Positions 1 through 6,742 of a DNA stretch of 10,981 nt are shown here, one piece after another; the first letter of the stretch is position 1, and each line of letters starts with the position of its first letter. The notes under the pieces are model-generated. The model saw only the letters and a list, made by a program, of their open reading frames with translations, did no database searches and had not been told where the DNA came from. The position numbers and the translations under genes are program-made. The stretch comes from Chlamydiota bacterium (GTDB taxonomy: Bacteria; Chlamydiota; Chlamydiia; Chlamydiales; Rhabdochlamydiaceae): NCBI GenBank assembly GCA_013041585.1, contig JABEVM010000144.1, positions 1-10,981 on the forward strand, read 5' to 3'.

Positions 1-24
1 AAATAGAACCACTCGGAATCTACC

Positions 25-1371
25 ATGAAAAAAGTACTGCTATGCAGCTTAGACAAGTCTATACAGCGGACAATTCGTCAGCTTCTTGAGAAAGAAGAAG
101 TTGATCTTGTCTATGAAGAAATCATAGAATCCGCCGAATCCTTAGCGCTTAAAGAGAACTTTGATCTGATTTTTTGCGATCGAGATCTCTTTGCTGACGC
201 TGAGAAAAAGTTTTTAGAAGGAGTCAAATCCAAGAACCCTTATACCATATTCATCTTCATATCTGGAAATACACAAGTTGAAACAGCAGTAGAAGTGATG
301 CAATGGGGCGCCTTTTCCTATCTTCAGAAACCCATCAAACGAAGCGTTCTGCATACAGCTTTAGAACAAGCAAAAGATTACTTTTTTGAGCTAGGCAAAG
401 AATATAGTGTTCCCCTTTCCCCAAAGCAAAAAATCATCGTAGAAAGTCCTATCATGAAAAAAATCGTAAAAGACGCGATCCTCATCGCCAAAAGTCATGC
501 TAGTGTTTTCATCAGTGGAGAATCAGGAACCGGAAAGGAGGAGATCGCTCAGATCATCCACGCGTATTCATCAAGAAGTTCTCAGCCTTTCATCAAAGTG
601 AATTGCGCCGCCATCCCGGAGACTCTGATCGAATCAGAGTTTTTTGGTCATGAAAAAGGAGCTTTTACAGGTGCTATTGAGAAAAAGATCGGAAGATTTG
701 AGCTCGCCAATGGAGGTACTCTTCTTTTAGATGAAATTTCAGAAATTCCCTTTGGCCTGCAAGCCAAACTTCTGCGAGTGATCCAGCAAAGAGAATTCGA
801 GAGGATTGGAGGAATTAAAGCGATAAAAGTAGACGTAAGACTAGTTTCCACTTCAAATAGGAACATGAAAGAGGCTATTGAGAAAAAAACGTTTAGAGAA
901 GATCTCTACTATAGACTGCATGTTGTACCTCTTTACCTCCCGCCTCTTCGAGAAAGAAAAGAAGACATCTTGCCTATTGCAGAGTACTTTTTGGAAAAAT
1001 TCTGCCAAGAAAACCAAAAAATTTGTAAAAAGCTAAGCCTATCTGCTCAAGAAAAGCTGCAAAAACATATGTGGCCGGGAAATATCAGAGAGCTTGCAAA
1101 CGTAATCGAGCGCTCTGTGATCATGGTTGCCGAAGAAACCATTGAAGAGGCCCACATTATTTTTGATTTTCTCGATCGCTGTCCAGTACCTCAGCCAACT
1201 GATCAGGTAGTAACCTATTCTGAGCCTATGTGTTTGGAAGAAATGGAAAAAAGACATATTTTAGACACCCTCACCGTCCAAAACAACAATCGGACCAAAA
1301 CAGCCAAGGCTTTGGGGATCAGTATAAAAACACTCCGAAGCAAGCTAAAATCGTACGAACATACCCTCTAG
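25..1371 (+). CDS. Sigma-54-dependent response regulator (NtrC/AtoC family)
   Basis: A transcription activator that would use ATP hydrolysis to open sigma-54 RNA polymerase promoters; in Chlamydiae the single family member is usually called AtoC or CtcC. Domains in order are receiver (about 1-120), AAA+ ATPase (about 138-365) and a Fis-type helix-turn-helix (about 408-444). Visible motifs are Walker A GESGTGKE at 165-172, the sigma-54 contact loop GAFTGA at 212-217, Walker B LLLDE ending D236-E237, arginine-finger region FREDLYYRL at 290-298 and WPGNIREL at 350-357. The receiver keeps a phospho-acceptor candidate D52, S80 and K102. Where NtrC has its acidic pair, it has S8-L9, so metal binding and phosphorylation are doubtful. 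The ATG at 25 has only a weak GGA upstream. The partner histidine kinase, if present, lies outside the window. The stop codon is inside the 3' end of the convergent DUF115 gene. Family assignment is firm; the AtoC/CtcC orthology is inferred. Confidence 0.95.
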   Translation: MKKVLLCSLDKSIQRTIRQLLEKEEVDLVYEEIIESAESLALKENFDLIFCDRDLFADAEKKFLEGVKSKNPYTIFIFISGNTQVETAVEVMQWGAFSYLQKPIKRSVLHTALEQAKDYFFELGKEYSVPLSPKQKIIVESPIMKKIVKDAILIAKSHASVFISGESGTGKEEIAQIIHAYSSRSSQPFIKVNCAAIPETLIESEFFGHEKGAFTGAIEKKIGRFELANGGTLLLDEISEIPFGLQAKLLRVIQQREFERIGGIKAIKVDVRLVSTSNRNMKEAIEKKTFREDLYYRLHVVPLYLPPLRERKEDILPIAEYFLEKFCQENQKICKKLSLSAQEKLQKHMWPGNIRELANVIERSVIMVAEETIEEAHIIFDFLDRCPVPQPTDQVVTYSEPMCLEEMEKRHILDTLTVQNNNRTKTAKALGISIKTLRSKLKSYEHTL

Positions 1372-3195
1372 CACTTCTTCATGGATCTCTAATGCTTTTT
1401 GGCATTGCTTCCAAAGAGCTAAAGACCTTTCTAAACTTTCCTTTTTGTAAAGATAAGACTCCTTATCTTTACAAGAGAACTGAACTCTTTGCATCCATCT
1501 TGAAAAAGATCCTGGAATCGTTCCGATCAAATGCATGTACGCTTCTTCTTGCACAATCTCTTGCTCTAAAAATACAATTCTCCCCTTTTCAATAGACATA
1601 TGGGGATCGCTTTTATAAACCTTCTCTAGCTCTTCTACAAGTGCCTGGCAGAGGCTTGTTGTACGCTTTGTACTTTGTTTTAGGCGAAAGATAAGATCCT
1701 TCAAGGGATCTTTTTTCGAAGAGAGCTCTATCTGCTCTATTTCTGCATGGATCATCCCTCGAAAGTCGTACGCGTCTTTACAATAGAGAGTATGGACTTC
1801 ATCTAAAGAGACGTAAGAGACGCCGGGAATGGCAAGTCCTCCTTCGGAGGCATTGATAAATTTTGTTCCTGGGTATTTCTTTGTAAGTGCAGCAATGCTC
1901 TCTGCTTCCATAATCCACTTCAGCAGAGTATAGGTTGGGTTTCCTTTACTGTCTTTTCTTCGAAGTAACTTATTTTCGGACTTAACTTCCTTTTTCCATT
2001 GGTCCATGACCATTTTTTTATTTTCCAAAACACCTGAGGCGTAGATTTGTCCACCTGTAAATGCAAGGTCAACTCCGCAAAAAACAATAGGATTACACCC
2101 TAGGAAGATAGCTAGGCTCACAGCAAGAGTTGTCACTGATAACGCTTCGTAATTTAAATCTCCGCCAATGGAAGATTTTGTAATCCCAAGATTTTCTTCA
2201 ATCCAGGAGTCAAAACTTCCACCTACTCCTGAACGCAAATACCCTAAAGGACCATTCCATGTTGAAAAAATATCAGAAAAGAGTCGGTTTCCGTATAGAA
2301 GAGGCGTTTCAAAGGCAACACTATTTTTAATACGGATGTATTCTGCCTCATTGGGATCAAGCGCCATTCCAAAATGAGGCAAAACTCCAGAATTGCTAAG
2401 CGCTGCTATGGTTGATCCTCCAGCAAGAAGAAGAGCGTTGTTTTCCATCTTTTTTAAAACTTCACAGCACAAAGAAAGGGAGGGGCCCGCCCCACATATA
2501 ATGGCGGGGATATTCGCAAATTTCCCCTGCAGGGAATTCACCAAAAAAGCTTCGGGGAGTCTAGCTGTATTCTCTAAAATATTAGAAAAGAGCTCATGGG
2601 GGTAAAAACCCTCTACAAATTGAGCTTGGGAAGACACTGTTTTCCTTGTTAAAAGAAGACGAATTTTTTGTAAATGCCTAGCAAAATGCTTTTCATAAAG
2701 TTCTAGAGCTAACACTTGCACTTTATGAGCAGGAAAAGAATAAGCCAGCTCTTCAACTGCTGTCTTCCACAGCTCTTTTCCAGAGATAAAACGAAAATGA
2801 ATTCTAGGATGATTGATTATCTCTTCCGCATGCTGTGTTTGTAAGAAAGCGGAAAAAACTTCGAGTCTATCTTCCAATATGACAAGAGCATGGTGAGGAT
2901 TCGCCTTTAACCACTCTGTAAGAGCTAAAGCGTAGTAGCCAAGTCCTAAGCCATACAGATAGATAAGATCGGTATGCTCTTTATCTATCTTTTGGATAAA
3001 TCTCTCAACTTCCTGAGAAATACTCTCAGAATGCAATGTAGAGCTCTCAAGAGAAGGAAGGATCGCGTTGTACTCTTTCCCGTTTTGCAAAAAAAAAGTG
3101 AATTCGGAAGAAGAGAAAAATTGAAGATGAAAAGCTATATCGGGACATTTTTCCCAAAATACCATTTCACTCTTTCCAACAAAGTTTCTTTCCAT
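1345..3195 (-). CDS. DUF115 (MptE/Maf-like) protein, larger paralogue
   Basis: A protein of the DUF115 family, which includes archaeal 6-hydroxymethylpterin diphosphokinase MptE and bacterial Maf motility accessory factors thought to glycosylate flagellin. The substrate here is unknown. Counting from the ATG at 3195 (616 aa), an N-terminal Rossmann-like segment has GLGLGYYAL near 82-90. The DUF115 core follows, with the diagnostic IICGAGPSL at about 232-240, LDPN near 279-282 and CNPIVFCGVDLAF near 367-379. The C-terminal ~200 residues are helical and charged. Three starts are possible. The longest, at 3255, overlaps the upstream gene by 89 bp and has no ribosome site. The ATG at 3195 follows GAGAGGG. 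The ATG at 3165 follows GGAAAG and sits one base after the upstream stop (TGA-A-ATG). I chose 3195, but 3165 is nearly as good. It is the last gene of the minus-strand block and a diverged paralogue of the DUF115 gene at 4017-5588. Confidence 0.88.
   Translation of the reverse strand: MERNFVGKSEMVFWEKCPDIAFHLQFFSSSEFTFFLQNGKEYNAILPSLESSTLHSESISQEVERFIQKIDKEHTDLIYLYGLGLGYYALALTEWLKANPHHALVILEDRLEVFSAFLQTQHAEEIINHPRIHFRFISGKELWKTAVEELAYSFPAHKVQVLALELYEKHFARHLQKIRLLLTRKTVSSQAQFVEGFYPHELFSNILENTARLPEAFLVNSLQGKFANIPAIICGAGPSLSLCCEVLKKMENNALLLAGGSTIAALSNSGVLPHFGMALDPNEAEYIRIKNSVAFETPLLYGNRLFSDIFSTWNGPLGYLRSGVGGSFDSWIEENLGITKSSIGGDLNYEALSVTTLAVSLAIFLGCNPIVFCGVDLAFTGGQIYASGVLENKKMVMDQWKKEVKSENKLLRRKDSKGNPTYTLLKWIMEAESIAALTKKYPGTKFINASEGGLAIPGVSYVSLDEVHTLYCKDAYDFRGMIHAEIEQIELSSKKDPLKDLIFRLKQSTKRTTSLCQALVEELEKVYKSDPHMSIEKGRIVFLEQEIVQEEAYMHLIGTIPGSFSRWMQRVQFSCKDKESYLYKKESLERSLALWKQCQKALEIHEEVLEGMFVRF
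1445..1474. repeat. Perfect 13-bp hairpin inside the 3' end of the DUF115 gene
   Basis: TTGTAAAGATAAG (1445-1457) and CTTATCTTTACAA (1462-1474) are exact reverse complements around a 4-base loop. The hairpin lies in the coding sequence for the C-terminal part of the DUF115 protein, 73 bases past the stop codon of the convergent response regulator gene. No U-tract follows on either strand, so it is not a classical intrinsic terminator. It could end or protect the 3' end of the regulator transcript, which has no non-coding space of its own. The structure is directly visible; its function is inferred. Confidence 0.6.
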
Positions 3196-4033
3196 CCCAA
3201 TATCCCTCTCTCTCTTGCATAGTCTTTTTGGCTTCATCCCATACTTTTTCGACATAGGTTAAATCAGGCCTGTAAATCCCTTCGTAAATGAGTTTTCCAT
3301 CCCTATCCCATTCTCTCTTGTCAAACCTAGAAGGATCATGAAAGACGAGTTCTTCCTTGAGAATACCAGTAGTATATTTTCTCTTATGGATTCCTATAGC
3401 TGATCCAAGACGATATTCACCTTCGTCAACAAGCTCTCCCTTTTCGTCCCAAATTTTATCAAAGCCATCTCTCTTGCCCTGAACAAAGGCGCTTTCTCTT
3501 TTTGTTTTTCCATTCGGCCAGAAAAGTTGAACATGCCCATGGAGCTGATCTGCTTCGTAATGCATGAGACTCTTAAGCGTCCCATCTTCATAATAGTATT
3601 CTTGCTTCCCCACTCTCTTCCCTTTGACATAACGCTGCAGACTATAGAGCGTTCCAGAAAGATAGTATTGTCTCACTTTTCCATTCACATACCCTTCATA
3701 AAACCAACTCGAAGAAAGACAGGCGCCGTCTTTACTAAAGAAAAGAGAAGGACCGTGCAAAACACCATTCTTATAGTACATCTCCGCCTTTTTCCCGCCC
3801 CCTTCATAAAACAGCCTGCATTCTCCATGTATTTTCCCCTCTTCTCGAAAAAAAGCTTTTTCTAAAAGTCCTTCCGGATTTTTTTCTAAAACAGGCTGTC
3901 TTTTCTGGTCGTAAAATGGGATAGAGAGGTCTTTTGGTAAGGCAGGTAAAGAAAAAGGCTCTTGAATCGAGATAGCAAGTTCTGGATCTCGAATGTGTAA
4001 CATACCTTCAGAAATTTCATATACTTCCTGCAT
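3167..4033 (-). CDS. MORN_2/YwqK-like repeat protein
   Basis: A 288-aa protein built mainly of MORN-variant (MORN_2) repeats of the kind annotated as YwqK-family 'antitoxin', a name that says little about function. Roughly six units of 20-28 residues run from about residue 67 to 210, each carrying a G-x-hydrophobic, paired aromatic, D/N-G core, for example LHGHVQLFWPNGKTK near 164-178 and KQEYYYEDGTLKS near 143-155. The last 75 residues continue the WD-x-x-GKL style more loosely. There is no signal peptide or membrane segment. Start choice: two in-frame ATGs lie at 4039 and 4033; AGAGGAG directly abuts the first and is correctly spaced (6 bases) for the second, so 4033 is preferred. It overlaps the end of the upstream DUF115 gene by 17 bp. 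Being sandwiched between two DUF115 paralogues suggests a shared process, perhaps as a binding or scaffold partner; that is inference. Confidence 0.85.
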   Translation of the reverse strand: MQEVYEISEGMLHIRDPELAISIQEPFSLPALPKDLSIPFYDQKRQPVLEKNPEGLLEKAFFREEGKIHGECRLFYEGGGKKAEMYYKNGVLHGPSLFFSKDGACLSSSWFYEGYVNGKVRQYYLSGTLYSLQRYVKGKRVGKQEYYYEDGTLKSLMHYEADQLHGHVQLFWPNGKTKRESAFVQGKRDGFDKIWDEKGELVDEGEYRLGSAIGIHKRKYTTGILKEELVFHDPSRFDKREWDRDGKLIYEGIYRPDLTYVEKVWDEAKKTMQEREGYWDGKKLCWKE

Positions 4034-5588
4034 ATTCATCTCCTCTATAAAAAATCTTGGAAAATTCTGTTACCATCTTTTTAAAGAACAGAATTTTATG
4101 AATAAAAAGAGTCAATCCTTCTTCCAAACTTTCTTCTCTTGCGAAGATATGCTTCCATACATTCCAAAAAGGATCTAAGACAACTCTAAAAAAAAGTTCC
4201 TGCTCTAGGTCTAACTCGAGAAGGACAGTGTTTCCTGTATCTTTAGAAAGATTAGGATAATTTTGAAACATATTTTGCAAAATTTTCTCACAAAAGGACT
4301 CAACTCTACGTAAACTCTCTTGAAATTCATTTCTAGCCTGATCGAGTAAAGAATGACTGGCCTCTTTTTCATGATCAAATAGCGCAGTGTGAAAATGCCC
4401 TTGGATATCATAGGAAGAAGAAAAATAACGCGCTGCTATATCCTGTAGCGACCCTTTTTCCATACCCTCTATTTGAATACCAGAGGAGCTTGCGTTGATA
4501 AACGTGATTTCTGGATGCGCCTCTGCAAACTCTTCAAACCATTTAGCTGCCATCAGCCAATCTGGTTTAGTTAAGCAATCTTCTCCGTTACTATTTTTAC
4601 AAGGGATCCCATCTGAAATCGCTTCTCCCCCAGCCACCCCTGCAGCATACATTTCCTTGTCTGAAAAGGAGAGGTCCATCCCAACTACAATAATTGGATT
4701 GCAACCGAGAAAAGTGGCAAGAGCCGTAGCAAAATTTCCAACTACCCATCCGCTATCAAACGTAGTATCAGCTTTTTTCAAAGCCTGTAATAGCCACTCT
4801 TCAAGAAGATATCCTTTGCTTGCAGGGGCGATAACTCGTTTTCCATGCACAAGTTTGCTAAGTTCATAAGAAACTCTACCTTGATAGAAAAAAGGTGCTT
4901 CAAAAGCGGTCTGCTGCAGATAACGCCTGTAAGGGGGATCCGGATCAAAACTCACACTGCAATCGGGTTGTAGAGAGAAACCACTCAGCACCGAAAGAGC
5001 GGAACCGCCTCCAAAAACAAGAGCTTTGTGTCTATATTCTTTTAAAAGCAGGATCTCATTTTCTAAAGAAGGCCCTGCGCCGCAAATGATCGCGGGAATA
5101 TTTCTGCAACTTTGATACAAAGAGCTGAGAGGCAAAGATTCTTCAAGAAAAGAGCCATTCTCGAAAATATTCTGCGCAACTACTTTCCCAAGGTCTGTAT
5201 ATTCAGAAGCTACTAAGTGAACAGCTGATTGAATATGAGCTAGTTTCGAAAAAATTTCTTTCTGCCTTTGCTCACTTTCCGAATCTTCTTTCTTCTCGGA
5301 AAGAAAGTAGAATTTCAAAAAAACAAACTTCCATGCAAGAGATGTGTAGATTTGCTCTTCACTTTCTTTAGTTAATGAATAGCAGATCACTTGAGGAATT
5401 TGAGAAAGAAAAAGAAAGTTGTCTTGAAAAGCAGTGCCTGCTTCAGCCAAAAAGATCAGGGATCTTTCTTTTCTTTCTTCAAGCCAAGAAGTTAGCCTTA
5501 GGTAAATATCTAAAAAATCACTTTCAAAGACACATATAACGTCGTGAGCTAGCACTTTAGGATCTAAAGAAAGAGTGGAACTTTTCAT
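4017..5588 (-). CDS. DUF115 (MptE/Maf-like) protein, smaller paralogue
   Basis: A second DUF115-family protein (523 aa). The core carries NIPAIICGAGPSLE at about 163-176, FDPDPP at 214-219 and CNPIIVVGMDLSF at about 296-308, matching the order and spacing seen in the paralogue at 1345-3195. The N-terminal 150 residues are poorly conserved between the two, and the usual glycine-rich Rossmann strand of the larger copy is not evident here. Known relatives are pterin diphosphokinases (archaea) and Maf-type glycosylation factors (bacteria). A nucleotide-sugar or nonulosonate transfer role is possible but unproven. The start is well fixed: ATG overlaps the preceding stop (ATGA at 5585-5588), with AGGCGG at 5596-5601 seven bases upstream. 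Its 3' end overlaps the MORN gene. Confidence 0.87.
   Translation of the reverse strand: MKSSTLSLDPKVLAHDVICVFESDFLDIYLRLTSWLEERKERSLIFLAEAGTAFQDNFLFLSQIPQVICYSLTKESEEQIYTSLAWKFVFLKFYFLSEKKEDSESEQRQKEIFSKLAHIQSAVHLVASEYTDLGKVVAQNIFENGSFLEESLPLSSLYQSCRNIPAIICGAGPSLENEILLLKEYRHKALVFGGGSALSVLSGFSLQPDCSVSFDPDPPYRRYLQQTAFEAPFFYQGRVSYELSKLVHGKRVIAPASKGYLLEEWLLQALKKADTTFDSGWVVGNFATALATFLGCNPIIVVGMDLSFSDKEMYAAGVAGGEAISDGIPCKNSNGEDCLTKPDWLMAAKWFEEFAEAHPEITFINASSSGIQIEGMEKGSLQDIAARYFSSSYDIQGHFHTALFDHEKEASHSLLDQARNEFQESLRRVESFCEKILQNMFQNYPNLSKDTGNTVLLELDLEQELFFRVVLDPFWNVWKHIFAREESLEEGLTLFIHKILFFKKMVTEFSKIFYRGDEYAGSI
4040..4046 (-). promoter_or_regulatory. Ribosome-binding site AGAGGAG deciding the MORN-gene start
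   Basis: On the minus strand AGAGGAG is followed immediately by ATG-AAT-ATG. Spacing is zero to the first ATG and six bases to the second, which favours initiation at 4033. The site lies within the last codons of the upstream DUF115 gene, consistent with translational coupling. Confidence 0.7.
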
Positions 5589-6058
5589 GTATGAACCGCC
5601 TGGATAAGCTCTTTATACAAAGGAGGATGTTTTAATTCTTTTTGCACAATTCCACTTTTGCCTAGAAACTGTAGGAGAAAAACTTCAGAGGTCGCAACCG
5701 CAATAAAACAGGCCCCTACATAGTGGTTATAGCCTAAAATTTGATCAAGAGCGCCTTTTAGTTTACCATCCTGTTTACATTCTATAAGCAGAAGAGGATA
5801 GAGCGGATAATCTTTATGGATATTTTTCGCAAAACAAACGATATCGATTCGTCTATCTGGTATTTTTTTTTTTTGCATTTCTAAATGGGGGATATCGGCA
5901 AGATTCTTTTCCACCGCGATCATCTCCTTTGGATATCCATAGGAAGTGATCATAGCTTGGATCAGTTCTTGCCGAACACGTTCTTCAGGGGTAGCTTTCA
6001 TCCAAGAACTACGCGTGGCGTCGAATACAAAAGAATCATTCTGTTTGGATAAGTCCAT
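5585..6058 (-). CDS. Small PD-(D/E)XK nuclease-fold protein, HsdR N-terminal-like
   Basis: A 157-aa stand-alone protein resembling the HsdR N-terminal domain (HSDR_N_2) of type I restriction enzymes. The PD-(D/E)XK landmarks are all present in order: PEERVRQELI at 24-33, E50, D72 in RRIDIV, E93-C-K95 in LLIECK, and Q106 with Y110 in DQILGY. No helicase or methylase genes are nearby, so it is not a restriction system here; orphan copies like this are seen in several phyla with unknown role. An A12 run (T12 at 5863-5874 on the plus strand) encodes the lysines just before D72 and is a potential slippage site. The start is uncertain: ATG at 6058 follows GATGGA; the in-frame upstream starts at 6067 and 6109 lack a good ribosome site and overlap hpf further. 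The stop overlaps the next ATG. Confidence 0.85.
   Translation of the reverse strand: MDLSKQNDSFVFDATRSSWMKATPEERVRQELIQAMITSYGYPKEMIAVEKNLADIPHLEMQKKKIPDRRIDIVCFAKNIHKDYPLYPLLLIECKQDGKLKGALDQILGYNHYVGACFIAVATSEVFLLQFLGKSGIVQKELKHPPLYKELIQAVHT
5863..5874 (-). repeat. A12 homopolymer inside the nuclease-fold gene
   Basis: Twelve consecutive T on the plus strand, read as A12 in the coding strand (CAA AAA AAA AAA ATA, residues Q62 to I66). A one-base change in length or transcript slippage would shift the frame ahead of the predicted catalytic D72, E93 and K95 and so remove them. Such runs are recognised phase-variation or transcriptional-slippage sites in other bacteria; whether this one varies is unknown. 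Confidence 0.7.
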
Positions 6059-6668
6059 AATTTCCATCTTTTCTACGATAGAGAATGTGGAGTCTTCGCG
6101 AAGCTTCATCACGGTAAATTAAAAACTGATCACCAGATAGTTCAATCTTCATGACAGCTTCTTCTTTTGTGAGATCTTTTAATGGACGAGTGGATGTTCC
6201 GATCACTTTCGGCGGCCAAGACCTGGCTTGCTCACTTGCTTTATTTGAAGCTACAATATCACCATTAAATTCTTCTAGCTCATCGTAGGGTCTTTGCAAA
6301 ACATTCACTTGCATGTCAACAACAGATCTAGATTTGGCATGATGGTCTTGTATTTTGTCTTTCCAGCGTCTGATCTGTGTGCGAAGTTTTTCTGTAGCCT
6401 TATCGATTGAAGCATACATATCGTTACTGCTCGCATGCACTTTGATTTTCATATGGCTAAAGTGAATGAATATAGTCACAGTATGTTCTAGCTTTTGAAT
6501 ATCCATGGTCACATGGACATCGAGTATATGTGGATGAAAACGTTCAATTTTTGAAATTTTCTCTATAGCATAATCTTTCATAGGTTCAGTAACTTGGACA
6601 TTTCTGCCCATAATATCTATTCTATATCCTAATGCTTCTGCTTCAGCGATTTTCTTTTTATCAAACAT
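6036..6668 (-). CDS. hpf: Long-form ribosome hibernation promoting factor
   Basis: A cytoplasmic factor that binds the decoding region of the 30S subunit and, in the long form, promotes 100S ribosome dimers during slow growth. The N-terminal S30AE/HPF domain spans about residues 15-115, with IMGRNVQVTEPMKDYAIEKI and DMYASIDKATEKLRTQIRRWKDK-type helices. The C-terminal dimerisation domain spans about 150-210 with LTKEEAVMKIELSGDQF and the typical ending LYRRKDGNYGLI. Length (210 aa) fits long HPF plus about 15 extra N-terminal residues before the usual first strand. The ATG at 6668 has AAGGGG six bases upstream and is preferred over the in-frame TTG at 6686. The gene leads the minus-strand block and overlaps the next gene by 23 bp. 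It is divergent from the GH3 gene. I could not identify its promoter confidently; only -10-like TATAAC and TAGAAT sequences are visible upstream. Confidence 0.93.
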   Translation of the reverse strand: MFDKKKIAEAEALGYRIDIMGRNVQVTEPMKDYAIEKISKIERFHPHILDVHVTMDIQKLEHTVTIFIHFSHMKIKVHASSNDMYASIDKATEKLRTQIRRWKDKIQDHHAKSRSVVDMQVNVLQRPYDELEEFNGDIVASNKASEQARSWPPKVIGTSTRPLKDLTKEEAVMKIELSGDQFLIYRDEASRRLHILYRRKDGNYGLIQTE

Positions 6669-6674
6669 ATCATG

Positions 6675-6680
6675 CCCCTT
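6675..6680 (-). promoter_or_regulatory. Ribosome-binding site of hpf
   Basis: AAGGGG on the minus strand, six bases before the ATG at 6668. It fixes that ATG as the start. Its last two bases also belong to the -35 box of the divergent GH3 promoter. Confidence 0.7.
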
Positions 6681-6707
6681 GCTCAAATTATTCGTGTATT
6701 CTATGTT
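6679..6707 (+). promoter_or_regulatory. Predicted housekeeping sigma promoter for the GH3 gene
   Basis: TTGCTC (6679-6684), a 17-base spacer, then TATGTT (6702-6707). Transcription would begin near 6713-6715, leaving a leader of about 30 bases before the ATG at 6743. This supports 6743 as the real start rather than upstream in-frame starts at 6632 or 6710. Prediction from sequence only. Confidence 0.5.
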
Positions 6708-6742
6708 ATATGCTTTATCAATATTTTAAATCACAAAAAATT

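Noticed and set aside
1838..1850. CCTCC-TTC-GGAGG mini-hairpin
   Set aside because: A five-base stem in the middle of a coding region with no U-tract; expected by chance.
3196..3255. Upstream extension of the larger DUF115 gene to the ATG at 3255
   Set aside because: No Shine-Dalgarno precedes it, and it would overlap the MORN gene by 89 bp; the added residues are basic and low in recognisable content.
3167..4033. Toxin-antitoxin system based on the YwqK 'antitoxin' label
   Set aside because: The label comes from weak family naming; neither neighbour is a toxin-like protein, and the repeats only support a MORN-type scaffold.
4495..4869. Plus-strand open frames antisense to the DUF115 genes (for example this 124-codon one)
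   Set aside because: They are shadows of strongly motif-supported minus-strand genes and have no family features or ribosome sites.
5585..6058. Part of a type I restriction-modification locus
   Set aside because: Only the N-terminal nuclease-like fold is present; no helicase, specificity or methylase gene flanks it, and the frame ends normally.
6669..6686. TTG start for hpf at 6686
   Set aside because: The ATG at 6668 has an excellent, correctly spaced AAGGGG; the TTG start would place that site inside the gene.
6632..6742. Upstream extension of the GH3 frame, which might be read as a signal or membrane segment
   Set aside because: It overlaps the hpf coding start and the predicted promoter, and has no ribosome site; the residues do not form a proper signal peptide.
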